A DNA stretch of 53,037 nt from positions 1-53,037 of IMG/VR virus record IMGVR_UViG_3300028840_001807; one strand, written 5' to 3'. The notes beneath the pieces were generated by a model. It worked only from the letters and a program-made list of their open reading frames with translations, was not told the origin of the DNA and did no database searches. The DNA is from a virus. The position numbers were made by a program, and so were the translations under genes. Positions 1-7,248 of this stretch are shown here, piece by piece. The number at the start of each line of letters is the position of its first letter. Position 1 is the first letter of the stretch.

Positions 1-38
1 AGGAGAATGAGTATGCTTACTTGAAGTATGAAGGTCAA
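1..38. repeat. Terminal direct repeat (left copy)
   Basis: These 38 bases are identical to 53000-53037. The same reading frame is open across the join, so this is the overlap of a circular assembly or of a terminally redundant, circularly permuted genome rather than a biological repeat. The unique length is about 52,999 bp. Confidence 0.95.
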
Positions 39-410
39 AAAGTCTCAAAAAATAAAAAGGCGTTGGATGTTATGGGTTATCGCAATGAGGGACATCCAGG
101 TGCGAACGCTCTTTTCTGGCCAGCAGAACTTGGATATGCGTGTCCGATTTGTGGCTATGACAATCTTGATAGGCTTCAATGGTCTGAATATGCAGGATTT
201 ATTTGGTGTCCAGAGTGTAATCTCGACATCCCTTCCTGTCTTTGTGTTAAGTTTCCAGAACCGAGACTTGAAGATGTTGAACCATTAAGCAAGAAAGAAC
301 AGGTAATCAGGGCGACAGAGATATTTCTGGCAACGATTGAGACTCAGGTTAAAAGAACATTGAAAAAAGAACGTGGTGAGAAGCATGGACGAAATGAAAG
401 ACAATTGTAA
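1..410 (+). CDS. Zinc-ribbon protein, 3' part of a gene crossing the contig join
   Basis: The frame is open from base 3 and continues the ATG at 52975, giving a 144-residue protein on the circle. An internal TTG at 21 is the only start visible if the window is read as linear. It carries CPICGYDN and WCPECNLDIPSCLC, two CxxC knuckles that should bind one zinc, followed by a charged helical tail. It overlaps the end of the upstream methyltransferase gene by 14 nt and the next small Cys gene by 26 nt, as expected in a tightly packed operon. I do not recognise a family beyond zinc ribbon. Confidence 0.8.
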   Translation, partial: ENEYAYLKYEGQKVSKNKKALDVMGYRNEGHPGANALFWPAELGYACPICGYDNLDRLQWSEYAGFIWCPECNLDIPSCLCVKFPEPRLEDVEPLSKKEQVIRATEIFLATIETQVKRTLKKERGEKHGRNERQL

Positions 411-498
411 GAACTACGACAGGACAAAACAAAGATGTAGGGAGTGTACAGACTACAAGCCATACTGGAATGATTGCTATGAGCCAACGGAGGAATGA
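385..498 (+). CDS. Cys-rich microprotein (37 aa)
   Basis: ATG GAC GAA ATG opens a 37-codon frame ending TGA at 496-498. It contains C-KNYDRTKQR-C-REC and a fourth Cys near the C-terminus, so it could bind one zinc. The start lies inside the end of the previous gene and follows a GGTGAG Shine-Dalgarno at 375-380. The stop is 2 nt before the next start. Its size makes it easy to miss, but the spacing and Cys pattern match its neighbours. Function unknown. Confidence 0.6.
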   Translation: MDEMKDNCKNYDRTKQRCRECTDYKPYWNDCYEPTEE

Positions 499-500
499 AC

Positions 501-725
501 ATGGTAGAAGTGACAGGAACGGTTGAAGTCGAATATGACGGTGAGATAACTATCAGCATGAACGAACTGGACAGGGACAAGGCAGAGGAATTACTACTGG
601 CCCTGATGAGTACATGGTTCATCCAGAAGGCAGACTTGGACAGAGTGCCAGAGGTGAAGATACCAGTAGTCTTTGCCTTCGAGACAGAGGTTACTCTGGA
701 ACACGAACCAATGGACTATCCGTGA
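501..725 (+). CDS. Hypothetical protein (74 aa)
   Basis: ATG at 501 is preferred over ATG at 495 because the GGAGG at 489-493 is then 7 nt upstream. The product is acidic, with two likely beta strands, a helix around DRDKAEELLLALM and a further strand pair (KIPVVFAF, VTLEHEP). No cysteines, no family recognised. It is part of the same operon. Confidence 0.65.
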   Translation: MVEVTGTVEVEYDGEITISMNELDRDKAEELLLALMSTWFIQKADLDRVPEVKIPVVFAFETEVTLEHEPMDYP

Positions 726-730
726 TCGAC

Positions 731-967
731 ATGAGAGAGTTAAAAGAACACGAACTGATGAAAAAGAAAAAGGGCAGACCACAATATTCTGGCTATCCCT
801 ATGTCGAGGCGTGTGAGAAATCTCTGTGCTTCAGATGTCGAAATGCAGATACTTGTCACAAGCCGGATACCAACAGGCCAAAGAATCTGTGGTTCAAACC
901 AATAGTTGAATGTACCAACTTCGATGAGGTTGAGGATGAAGAAGTGCTGGACGGTGTGATAGAATGA
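731..967 (+). CDS. Small Cys-rich protein (78 aa)
   Basis: Starts MRELKEHELMKKKKGRP, then CEKSLCFRCRNADTC and a later VECTNF. The tight CxxxxCxxCxxxxxC cluster suggests zinc or Fe-S binding. The ATG at 731 is chosen because the earlier in-frame start would overlap the previous gene by more than 100 nt. The stop overlaps the next ATG (ATGA). Confidence 0.65.
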   Translation: MRELKEHELMKKKKGRPQYSGYPYVEACEKSLCFRCRNADTCHKPDTNRPKNLWFKPIVECTNFDEVEDEEVLDGVIE

Positions 968-1431
968 CAGGAACAGAAGGATTGAATATGCTAATCAGCA
1001 AGAACTGGGAAACATTCAAGTCCCAGATTGTTGACGAGAATATTCAGGATGAGGATGAGAAGCTCGTGGACGCATTGAACAGGTTGTTCAAGAAGGCAGG
1101 AGTTGAAGCGTATGTCAAGTTCGAGGGCAGTACATTCGCCCACGATGAACCATACAGTCATTCGATTAGAATGAGGATTAACTTAAAGGGTTCATCAATG
1201 GTTGACATCGTGATAATGCTGAAGGAATTCTGTGAGAAGTACGAATTCTTCAAAGACCTTCACTACATACTGGACATAGGGCCGACACCGATATATCTTG
1301 AGGACAGGAAGAAATGGTATGCTGTCTGGTGTCAGATATCTGGATTCCTCACATACTACTTCTGCACAACAGATGAATACAACCAGATCACAGAGGCCAT
1401 AGCAAAGGACAATGGAGGCATGAGACGATGA
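964..1431 (+). CDS. Hypothetical protein (155 aa)
   Basis: ATG at 964 overlaps the preceding TGA and sits 5 nt after GGTGTGA. A second ATG at 988 is possible. Mixed alpha/beta composition, with a segment SSMVDIVIMLKEFCEKYEFF followed by strands, and no zinc motif. No family recognised. Confidence 0.65.
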   Translation: MTGTEGLNMLISKNWETFKSQIVDENIQDEDEKLVDALNRLFKKAGVEAYVKFEGSTFAHDEPYSHSIRMRINLKGSSMVDIVIMLKEFCEKYEFFKDLHYILDIGPTPIYLEDRKKWYAVWCQISGFLTYYFCTTDEYNQITEAIAKDNGGMRR

Positions 1432-1862
1432 TGTTGAAGGAAATCAAGTATGAGTTTCATAAATGCAGACAGTGTATCTACAAGGAGAACGTGCCAGGTG
1501 ACGCACATATTCAATGTTCATTCGACTGGATAACAGCGTTGAAAAACATGACAGTTCCATACTATCCAATCGGGACAAGACATGGTATCAAGCATGGATG
1601 GTACAACTTCCCATTCTGTTTCGACCCATTGTGGATGGCAATGCCATGTCCAGCATTTCACGATAAGGACTATGAAGGTGATGACACACCGCCAGTAATG
1701 AGAAGTGACGAATCTTTGAGAGTCGTCATGATGATAGAGTTCAGAAAGAAGGCGTTTGAGAGCAGGATCACGGAGGAACAGTTCAACGATTACATTCAAA
1801 AATATAACAGGGTAATGAGGGAACTGAAAGAAACAGACACGGAGGACTCTGACAAGTCCTAA
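1428..1862 (+). CDS. Four-Cys protein, paralogue of the gene at 7249
   Basis: The N-terminal half matches the protein encoded at 7249-7752. Both have CxxCxYK, then HIQC(S/A)(F/Y)DW, a G..GI..G.Y.FP segment, DP(L/I)WM and C.AF. The four shared cysteines probably bind a zinc. The C-terminal third here (residues about 85-144) is helical and charged and is not shared. ATG at 1428 overlaps the previous stop. It is the last gene before an AT-rich promoter region, so it probably ends the operon that begins at 42654. Function unknown. Confidence 0.75.
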   Translation: MMLKEIKYEFHKCRQCIYKENVPGDAHIQCSFDWITALKNMTVPYYPIGTRHGIKHGWYNFPFCFDPLWMAMPCPAFHDKDYEGDDTPPVMRSDESLRVVMMIEFRKKAFESRITEEQFNDYIQKYNRVMRELKETDTEDSDKS

Positions 1863-1914
1863 TATATAGAACAATTTGTATCTATATATACCTATATAAT
1901 ATATATAGGCACTC
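1862..1914 (+). promoter_or_regulatory. AT-rich operator-like block
   Basis: Runs of CTATATA, ACCTATATA and ATATATAGG lie directly upstream of a TATA box. Very similar runs (GACCTATATAGGG and TATATAG) lie in the same position before the promoter at 42580. The repeat of layout suggests a shared regulator-binding site, or simply easily melted promoter DNA. Confidence 0.45.
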
Positions 1915-1922
1915 TTTAAATA
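1915..1922 (+). promoter_or_regulatory. Archaeal TATA box (TTTAAATA)
   Basis: TTTAAATA predicts transcription starting near 1940-1947, about 40-45 nt before the ATG at 1986. The predicted 5' end coincides with a TCGCCC-TAGT-GGGCGA hairpin at 1941-1956. The identical box precedes the operons at 42654 and, on the other strand, 42345. Confidence 0.65.
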
Positions 1923-1940
1923 CTCATAACCCTTATAAGG

Positions 1941-1956
1941 TCGCCCTAGTGGGCGA
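1941..1956 (+). promoter_or_regulatory. 5' leader hairpin
   Basis: TCGCCC and GGGCGA pair over six perfect base pairs with a TAGT tetraloop. The hairpin lies at the predicted mRNA 5' end and 20 nt upstream of the AGGAGGT at 1973. It may protect the transcript end or tune translation. Confidence 0.45.
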
Positions 1957-1985
1957 GCGATTTAGAAAGTCAGGAGGTAAAGACA

Positions 1986-2345
1986 ATGGTCGAGATAACC
2001 AAGGTGAAGTATCGAAGGACAATAATACCAGATAACAAAGAACCGAACATGAGCATAAGAACGTATGAAAACGAGAGTTTTGAATTTGAGGCCATCCCTG
2101 AAGGTGACGAGACGACAAATGATGTCGTTGACGCTCTGGAAAGGGAAGTTCTGAAACAGCATGAACGATTAGAGGAAATCAGAAGGCTGCGACGGGACTC
2201 CGTTGACATAGAGGATGAGCTTGCGGATATCGAGTCCAAACTCAAGGCAGTTCAAGACGGCGACAAGGATGCCATGTGGGACGAAAAGAAGCTTACAAAG
2301 AGAAAGGTTGAATTATCAGAGCTTCTTGGTCGGCTGGGAAAGTAA
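1986..2345 (+). CDS. Coiled-coil protein (119 aa), first gene of an operon
   Basis: A strong Shine-Dalgarno AGGAGGT lies 6 nt before the ATG. The N-terminal 40 residues look beta-rich. Residues about 45-119 are a long charged helix with heptad spacing (VVDALEREVLKQHERLEEIR, DIEDELADIESKLKAV). It heads the operon leading to the recombination genes, so a DNA-transaction accessory role is possible, but this rests only on position. Confidence 0.7.
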   Translation: MVEITKVKYRRTIIPDNKEPNMSIRTYENESFEFEAIPEGDETTNDVVDALEREVLKQHERLEEIRRLRRDSVDIEDELADIESKLKAVQDGDKDAMWDEKKLTKRKVELSELLGRLGK

Positions 2346-2548
2346 TGGAACAGGACTCAGTGGAAACAACAGAACACTACGAGGCAAAGATCGAGATTGT
2401 CCGTAGTCAATCAAGTCCGAAAGTCGTTGTATCATTGAAACTCGTTGCCAGTCTGGACAAGTTCGACAAGATGCCAGAGATGATAGCCAAAGGAACGAAG
2501 GACATTTACGACCAGGCGAGTAAGCTTGGATTGTCATTGATGGCGTGA
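2345..2548 (+). CDS. Hypothetical protein (67 aa)
   Basis: ATG overlaps the preceding TAA (TAATG). The product has an N-terminal beta segment (HYEAKIEIVRSQ, KVVVSLKLVASL) and a C-terminal helix ending DIYDQASKLGLSLMA. No family recognised. Confidence 0.65.
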   Translation: MEQDSVETTEHYEAKIEIVRSQSSPKVVVSLKLVASLDKFDKMPEMIAKGTKDIYDQASKLGLSLMA

Positions 2549-2552
2549 TGTC

Positions 2553-2753
2553 ATGAAGTTTAGGATAGACTTCGGTAGCACATCTAACAGACCAGGCTCA
2601 AAACCATGCAAGTCGGCGTATAATCGTGGATTGTATTGGTTCGTAGAAATAAACACATTAGAGGAATTGCTGGCACTACAAAAAGAGGTCAATGAACAAA
2701 TCATATTGAGAGGTGATAACTCGATATTGATTTATGATACTTGGTTGGAGTGA
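2553..2753 (+). CDS. Hypothetical protein (66 aa)
   Basis: Starts 4 nt after the previous stop. Contains LYWFVEINTLEELLALQKEV, a strand-helix unit of the kind seen in small phage ferredoxin-like proteins, and ends in a predicted strand (SILIYDTWLE). No family recognised. Confidence 0.65.
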   Translation: MKFRIDFGSTSNRPGSKPCKSAYNRGLYWFVEINTLEELLALQKEVNEQIILRGDNSILIYDTWLE

Positions 2754-2758
2754 ACATC

Positions 2759-2947
2759 ATGGGGGATGAGATAGACGAACAACAGCGGATTGACGAAATC
2801 TTGAGAAATAAGAGGATGGCGAACATCCAGTCAATCCCATCACATCAATCTCCTTTCCGTTCTGGAACGGTACGTCGAAAGGAAACAACAAATATAGGAG
2901 GTAAAAGACATGGGAAAAGCAACAAAAGAGTCCGACATCGTCTGTGA
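2759..2947 (+). CDS. Possible small basic protein (62 aa)
   Basis: ATG at 2759 is followed by an acidic helix (GDEIDEQQRIDEILRNKR) and a basic tail. The last 38 nt overlap the next gene, which has its own strong ribosome site at 2895-2901. The first half looks like real coding sequence. The tail may be chance read-through. Confidence 0.45.
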   Translation: MGDEIDEQQRIDEILRNKRMANIQSIPSHQSPFRSGTVRRKETTNIGGKRHGKSNKRVRHRL

Positions 2948-3314
2948 TGTCGAGGGCCTCAAGGGTGACACCTTTGAGGGAACGATTGAGAGCGTCTCGG
3001 TGGAAACAAGGGAAATAACAATAGACGAGGGAAAGGACACCGAAAGGAAAGAGAAGCGGGACTACATACACATCGAACTTGAGGTTCCGTTCATGCAGGA
3101 CGACACCTTCAAGGTCGATCTGCCAGTAAGTGACCGGGCCGAGTCAGGCTGGGGATACTGGTTGAAGGCGTTGAAGGATGACTGCGGTATCGAGATTGAG
3201 AAACTCAAAGACCTTGAGGGACTCAAGCTTGAGTTCGAGAGACGCCCGATCGTTCTTGCTTCTGGCTTCCAGGCCAAGAAGGACTGCCCGATGCCTATCG
3301 CTGACCTCAGTTAG
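2910..3314 (+). CDS. Possible OB-fold / ssDNA-binding protein (134 aa)
   Basis: AGGAGGT precedes the ATG. The protein is acidic and beta-rich: GDTFEGTIESVSVETREITI, then a strand pair RDYIHIELEVPFM and a helical WGYWLKALKDDCGI segment. It lies directly before a Sak4-like ATPase, a position where many phages place a single-strand-binding protein, so that role is a reasonable inference. No defining motif is visible. A hairpin follows the stop. Confidence 0.5.
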   Translation: MGKATKESDIVCDVEGLKGDTFEGTIESVSVETREITIDEGKDTERKEKRDYIHIELEVPFMQDDTFKVDLPVSDRAESGWGYWLKALKDDCGIEIEKLKDLEGLKLEFERRPIVLASGFQAKKDCPMPIADLS

Positions 3315-3335
3315 ATAGGCCGGGTCACAAACATT

Positions 3336-3363
3336 GGAGAGAGAGGGTCAAACTTCTCTCTCC
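3336..3363 (+). terminator. Perfect 9-bp hairpin after the operon's first part
   Basis: GGAGAGAGA pairs with TCTCTCTCC across a 10-nt loop, 22 nt after a stop codon. No long T tract follows, so it could be a 3'-end stabiliser or processing site rather than an archaeal terminator. Confidence 0.4.
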
Positions 3364-3383
3364 ACCCAACATATCTTTATCAT

Positions 3384-3409
3384 GTCTGGACGGTTAAAAT
3401 CCGTCAGAC
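3384..3409 (+). promoter_or_regulatory. Leader hairpin with UUAAAAU loop
   Basis: GTCT-(G)-GACGG, loop TTAAAAT, CCGTC-AGAC: nine base pairs with one bulged G. It sits 5 nt before AGGAGGT of the Sak4-like gene. The same loop with flanking GG/CC occurs in the leader at 6631-6657, which argues for a shared cis element. Confidence 0.5.
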
Positions 3410-3427
3410 TTGCAGGAGGTAAAACTC

Positions 3428-4291
3428 ATGGCAGTGAAAAAGACAAAAAAATTGGACGAGGACAGAGATGATGACGCTCTTGAACGATTAGGCAAGAGTG
3501 AGAAAGGAGGAAAGGATATAAGTGCCACCATGTCCAAACTCGTCGATACTGCCGACAAGGTCGAATGGGAGGAATTGCCAGAACTGGACATTCCACCTAT
3601 GGCCGTTGAGTTCATAGGAGAACAAGGTTCAGGAAAGACACATTGTGGTCTTTCATTCCCAGAGCCAGCTCTCTGCGACACAGAGGGTAAGGGTTGGGTT
3701 GTTCTCAAGAAGTTCGGAAATAATCGTTGGTTCAGGGCAAGAACCTTCGGAGATGTTCTGGACTTTGTCAATACGATACTCAATGACGATTCGATCAAGA
3801 CGGCGGTATTCGACAGTTCAAGAGACATTGTGGACATGGCAGAGAGGTTCGTGCTGAAGGAACTTGGTAGAGACACGTTATTCTCGACCAAAGGCGCGGT
3901 ATTGTACTCTCATGTCTATGGAAAGATTGACTGGATAATCCAGACATTGAGGATGGCAGGAAAGAACGTGGTCTTTACATCCAGGCTCAAGGATGAGTAC
4001 ATAGATGACAGGAGAACTGGAAATCAGATCACAGACGGCTACAAGAAGGCAGGGTATCAGGTTGACCTTCAAATCCGTTTCACGACACGGATAAAGTGGA
4101 ACGATGAAACCCATGTAGTCATCCAGCCAGTTGGTTATGTATTGAAGGATGGGTTCATCAGGCGTGGTGTCTATGCACCATACATCAAGGACGCAACCTT
4201 CGATGGTATCTGTGAGAACCTGCTCGAACCAATCGAAAGCACAGACAAGTACATGACCAAGTTCCTCAAGGACTTGGGGTTGACGGAATGA
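3428..4291 (+). CDS. Sak4-like / RecA-fold recombination ATPase
   Basis: The Walker A motif GEQGSGKT follows an N-terminal charged stretch of about 60 residues. A Walker B-like strand TAVFDSSRD and a later VVFTSRLKDEY strand fit the compact RecA fold of the phage Sak4/AAA_24 proteins, which anneal or exchange single strands together with an SSB. The length (287 residues from this start) suits that family. ATG at 3428 is chosen for AGGAGGT at 3414-3420. The stop overlaps the next gene's ATG (ATGA). The upstream gene may be its SSB partner. Confidence in a RecA-type NTPase is high; Sak4 itself is less certain. Confidence 0.75.
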   Translation: MAVKKTKKLDEDRDDDALERLGKSEKGGKDISATMSKLVDTADKVEWEELPELDIPPMAVEFIGEQGSGKTHCGLSFPEPALCDTEGKGWVVLKKFGNNRWFRARTFGDVLDFVNTILNDDSIKTAVFDSSRDIVDMAERFVLKELGRDTLFSTKGAVLYSHVYGKIDWIIQTLRMAGKNVVFTSRLKDEYIDDRRTGNQITDGYKKAGYQVDLQIRFTTRIKWNDETHVVIQPVGYVLKDGFIRRGVYAPYIKDATFDGICENLLEPIESTDKYMTKFLKDLGLTE

Positions 4292-5217
4292 GCAAACAAA
4301 AGACACTCGTTCCAATAGACGCTCCGAAGCCAGGTGAGGAATTCATTCAGACAAAAGAGATAGACGACATCCAAGTGATGAAGTTCAGAAGGCAGAAACG
4401 AGACTTCAAACCGTACAAAATCAAGACAAGGGATGGTGGACAGCATTGGTTAAAGAAGGTCAGCCAGAACCCGAAGCACCTGATATTCGTAAACCATAAA
4501 CCAGTAGCAACCTGTTCTGTCAACTATACACCAGTAGCACACAGTAGGTTGAAGGATACTTGTCTGGAAACTCTCTCTCAACTGAAGTTGAAGCCGTTGG
4601 ACATTGAAATCAGGATACCAAAGACGTATCAATGGGTGATGACGGTAACTCTGGAAAGAGATTACAAGTTGCCCATAGGACACCTTCGACAGTTCGAGAA
4701 CTTCGATTGGGGCATTGCCCTGACGAATTCCTACGACTTGAGCATGGGCATCAACGCCATGATCTATGTCTATCGACAGATATGCAGTAACGGACTCTAC
4801 GGATACGACCCTATCGACAGGAAACGATTCATCCACATCGAGAGGGAACGTGACCAGGCAGTAATCAGGGAAAGGGTCAGGTCTTGCATTGAGGACACGG
4901 TCAACCATGTCAAGGACTACTTCAAGATACTTGAGGAGATGTCACAGAGAACACCAACGAGAGAACAGATGGCACTCATATTCAATCGATTGAACATCAG
5001 AAAGACGGAGTCTGTCTGGTTGAAGGATTTCGGTGTTGAGATAGAATGGGACAAGTCCGACATCGATACTGTCAATCTCGATGGCGACCTGGCGAACACA
5101 GAGTACGACCTACTCAACGCGATAACATCTATCTCTGGACGAGTTGAACAGGTATCCAGAATGTTCGAGCTTCAGTTTGGCATCATGGAAACGATACAGA
5201 GGGCAAGGAACGGATAA
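4288..5217 (+). CDS. DUF932-like phage protein
   Basis: The segment NSYDLSMGINAMIYVYRQI followed by CSNGLYGYDP is the signature of DUF932 (phage/plasmid-like) proteins: NSYD.S..., vyR..CsNG. The rest is alpha/beta, with a helical C-terminal third. DUF932 proteins are common in replication modules but their biochemical role is not settled. It sits between the Sak4-like and MCM-like ATPases, which suggests a role in recombination or replication initiation. Confidence 0.65.
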   Translation: MSKQKTLVPIDAPKPGEEFIQTKEIDDIQVMKFRRQKRDFKPYKIKTRDGGQHWLKKVSQNPKHLIFVNHKPVATCSVNYTPVAHSRLKDTCLETLSQLKLKPLDIEIRIPKTYQWVMTVTLERDYKLPIGHLRQFENFDWGIALTNSYDLSMGINAMIYVYRQICSNGLYGYDPIDRKRFIHIERERDQAVIRERVRSCIEDTVNHVKDYFKILEEMSQRTPTREQMALIFNRLNIRKTESVWLKDFGVEIEWDKSDIDTVNLDGDLANTEYDLLNAITSISGRVEQVSRMFELQFGIMETIQRARNG

Positions 5218-5218
5218 T

Positions 5219-6379
5219 ATGGCAACAAACACCACAGGATTATATGACGAGATAATAGCACATCTCAAGAGAAAAAAGAGGATGCTGTTCGTTGACGAAC
5301 TGGCCCCACCTGCGATATGTTCTGTTGGTGCTCTGATAGCCAACCTTCGACAGAAAGAGGAACCATTCCATTTCGTAGCCGGTGACAATGAGGACTTAGG
5401 TTTGAACCTAACCTATGTCGGCCCATCTGGACTGAGCAAGTCACACGCCATGAAACAGTTCATGAAAAAGGATGTTGGACTTTTACCTCATGCAGTAATA
5501 AAATCTGCGTTCAGAGGGAAAATAACCGAAGCTGGGTATATTGGAACAATCAAGGAAGGAGAACCAAAGTATGGTGACGCATACAGATTTGCCGAAGGCA
5601 TTCTGGGTTTCAACGAGATTACTAATCTATTCTTGGCGACACAACAGGAACATTCAGGAGAACTAATCAATCAAGTCATGGAAAGTCTAACAGAGAGACA
5701 GGTATCCAAATCCCTCGGAGGTGCTGAACCACTCGAATACGAGACATGGGTAACGATATGGGGTGGTGTCCAACCAAAGAGGTTTGACTTCTCACAGGGA
5801 CTTGCCAGAAGGTTTTTCTTTGTGGCAAGGAACTGGACATTTCAGGACTTGAAGGCATTGAAAGACAGGAGAAACGACAGGGGCCGTGAGAACCGTATCG
5901 ACATGAAAGAGGTCGAGTCTATCAGACGACAGATTGCCAAAGCTGTCAAGACATTCGCAGCCAACGACATTCAATGGGACGAGAAAATATACAAGTATCT
6001 TTACAACAACACGGAGTCACATCTCGATATGTATCTTGTCGAAAAGATACTAATCGGCAGAGAAGTCATAGACCAATGGGAGAACGATGTAGTTGTGATC
6101 CGTGACAACCAAACGAACAGAGGACTCGTTGACATGACAATCCGTATGCAAGAGATGGTGTCCGAAGGAAGCGACGTTTCTCTTATGATTAACGTACTGG
6201 AAAGCCACGATGGAGGGCCTATGCCAGTATCGGCACTATGGTCGGACTTCAGGCGTTTCTCATATCAACTCAACACATTCTTTCAACTACTGGACACCTG
6301 TAAGCGAATGAAAGTCGTCAAGGTCACACACAATAATGGACAGCAGATTGTGACTCTCAATAGGAGAAGGAAAAAATGA
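5219..6379 (+). CDS. AAA+ ATPase, MCM-like helicase candidate
   Basis: Walker A is a variant, GPSGLSKS, at about residue 70. A Walker B-like strand is ILGFNEIT. Between and after these the pattern follows MCM AAA+ domains: KITEAGYIGTI before Walker B, then LINQVMESLTERQVSKSL and a sensor stretch IWGGVQPKRFDFSQGLARRF with the arginines expected near the subunit interface. The length (386 residues) is about an MCM AAA+ core plus a C-terminal winged helix (MPVSALWSDFRRFSYQ..., ending basic). It is the best replicative helicase candidate in the genome. The acidic residue after Walker B is E rather than DE, so other AAA+ roles remain possible. Confidence 0.6.
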   Translation: MATNTTGLYDEIIAHLKRKKRMLFVDELAPPAICSVGALIANLRQKEEPFHFVAGDNEDLGLNLTYVGPSGLSKSHAMKQFMKKDVGLLPHAVIKSAFRGKITEAGYIGTIKEGEPKYGDAYRFAEGILGFNEITNLFLATQQEHSGELINQVMESLTERQVSKSLGGAEPLEYETWVTIWGGVQPKRFDFSQGLARRFFFVARNWTFQDLKALKDRRNDRGRENRIDMKEVESIRRQIAKAVKTFAANDIQWDEKIYKYLYNNTESHLDMYLVEKILIGREVIDQWENDVVVIRDNQTNRGLVDMTIRMQEMVSEGSDVSLMINVLESHDGGPMPVSALWSDFRRFSYQLNTFFQLLDTCKRMKVVKVTHNNGQQIVTLNRRRKK

Positions 6380-6501
6380 CGTTCACCTGTAAGACATGCG
6401 GATTGCGTGACCATAATACTGGCGTATGCAGTAGGTCTGGAAAAAAGGTCAAGGATACGAACTCATGCACAAAGCACACAAGAATAGAATACAAGCGATA
6501 A
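6376..6501 (+). CDS. Zinc-finger microprotein (41 aa)
   Basis: Starts ATGA overlapping the previous stop. MTFTCKTCGLRDHNTGVC plus NSCTKH gives a CxxC...C...C zinc motif. It is directly followed by a strong hairpin at 6504-6531 and so ends the operon. Confidence 0.65.
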   Translation: MTFTCKTCGLRDHNTGVCSRSGKKVKDTNSCTKHTRIEYKR

Positions 6502-6503
6502 TG

Positions 6504-6531
6504 ACTATATGTCAATCATAAGACATATAGT
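6504..6531 (+). terminator. Transcription terminator hairpin
   Basis: ACTATATGTC and GACATATAGT pair over 10 perfect base pairs across an 8-nt loop, 3 nt after the stop. A pyrimidine-rich TCCCTTTTA follows. The next promoter is 70 nt downstream, so this separates two transcription units. Confidence 0.6.
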
Positions 6532-6559
6532 TCCCTTTTACACAAATTCTTTCCATTGT

Positions 6560-6589
6560 TAAGTAAGTAAGTATAAGTAAGTAAGTAAG
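6560..6589 (+). repeat. TAAG tetranucleotide repeat
   Basis: Two blocks of (TAAG)n separated by TAT. The first 15 bases (TAAGTAAGTAAGTAT) occur again exactly at 33241-33255 on the other genome arm. It lies between a terminator and a TATA box. It may be a regulator site, and the shared 15-mer could matter for assembly. Confidence 0.7.
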
Positions 6590-6600
6590 AATAGAAAGAA

Positions 6601-6610
6601 TTTTATATAA
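6601..6610 (+). promoter_or_regulatory. Archaeal TATA box (TTTTATATAA)
   Basis: TTTTATATAA predicts a start near 6630, exactly where the 6631-6657 hairpin begins. It drives the ribbon-helix-helix-like gene and the genes behind it. Confidence 0.6.
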
Positions 6611-6630
6611 TCCCGATATACCCTTAAACT

Positions 6631-6657
6631 GTCAGAAAGGTTAAAATCCTTAATGAC
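6631..6657 (+). promoter_or_regulatory. 5' leader hairpin with UUAAAAU loop
   Basis: GTCA-GA-AAGG, loop TTAAAAT, CCTT-AA-TGAC: two 4-bp helices around a 2x2 internal loop. The loop is identical to that of the 3384-3409 hairpin. It lies at the predicted 5' end of the mRNA. Confidence 0.45.
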
Positions 6658-6684
6658 GGACAACTTTATAGGATGGTATGCACG

Positions 6685-7248
6685 ATGAGAACAGCTGATG
6701 AGGAAACTACGAGAGTGAATTACTCTATATTCAGAAGGCAGGACAAAGCACTTCGAGATTTGGATAAGAAAACTCCGGTCAAAGGTGGAATAAGCGGTCA
6801 TGTACGAATAGCGATTGATAACTATCTGGATATGTCGCCAGAGGAAAGGGAACGTGAAGTTCCAAAACATTTCCAGCACATAATCACATTGCTCGAATAC
6901 ATGAAAATGAAAATTGCCAAAGGCAAGAAAATGAGCGAGTGGAACATATCGAAGGGAGAGATGATGACTCTTGGCTTCGGGAAATACTGGTATGAATTCT
7001 CGGCAGTTGTCGAGATGATGGTTCACTCACTCGGGATGAAAAAGATTGACGTTCTGCATGAGAGCGTTGTTGCCGAATTGGAAGGATCACAAGACCGTGT
7101 AAGAAAGGAACGGCTCGGGTTCAAGATTGTATTCATGGTTCCAGTAACTCGAAACAGAATGTGCCAGATAAGAAATGCAATCGAGGATGACCTGAAACAC
7201 TTTGGCAGAGTGAAACCTCTCGTAAACGGTGAGAAGCTCGGTGAGTAG
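6685..7248 (+). CDS. Ribbon-helix-helix-like regulator (187 aa)
   Basis: ATG at 6685 is preferred (GGATGG 8 nt upstream); ATG at 6673 is the alternative. The first 45 residues, with TRVNYSIFRRQDKALRDLDK and GGISGHVRIAIDNYL, fit a strand followed by two helices, as in RHH or MetJ/Arc repressors. The remaining 140 residues are mixed and not recognised. Being first behind its own promoter with a structured leader fits a regulator. The RHH call is by pattern only. Confidence 0.5.
   Translation: MRTADEETTRVNYSIFRRQDKALRDLDKKTPVKGGISGHVRIAIDNYLDMSPEEREREVPKHFQHIITLLEYMKMKIAKGKKMSEWNISKGEMMTLGFGKYWYEFSAVVEMMVHSLGMKKIDVLHESVVAELEGSQDRVRKERLGFKIVFMVPVTRNRMCQIRNAIEDDLKHFGRVKPLVNGEKLGE

Noticed and set aside
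2741-2758. Upstream GTG/TTG extension of the gene at 2759
   Set aside because: Would overlap the previous gene; ATG at 2759 is the better start.
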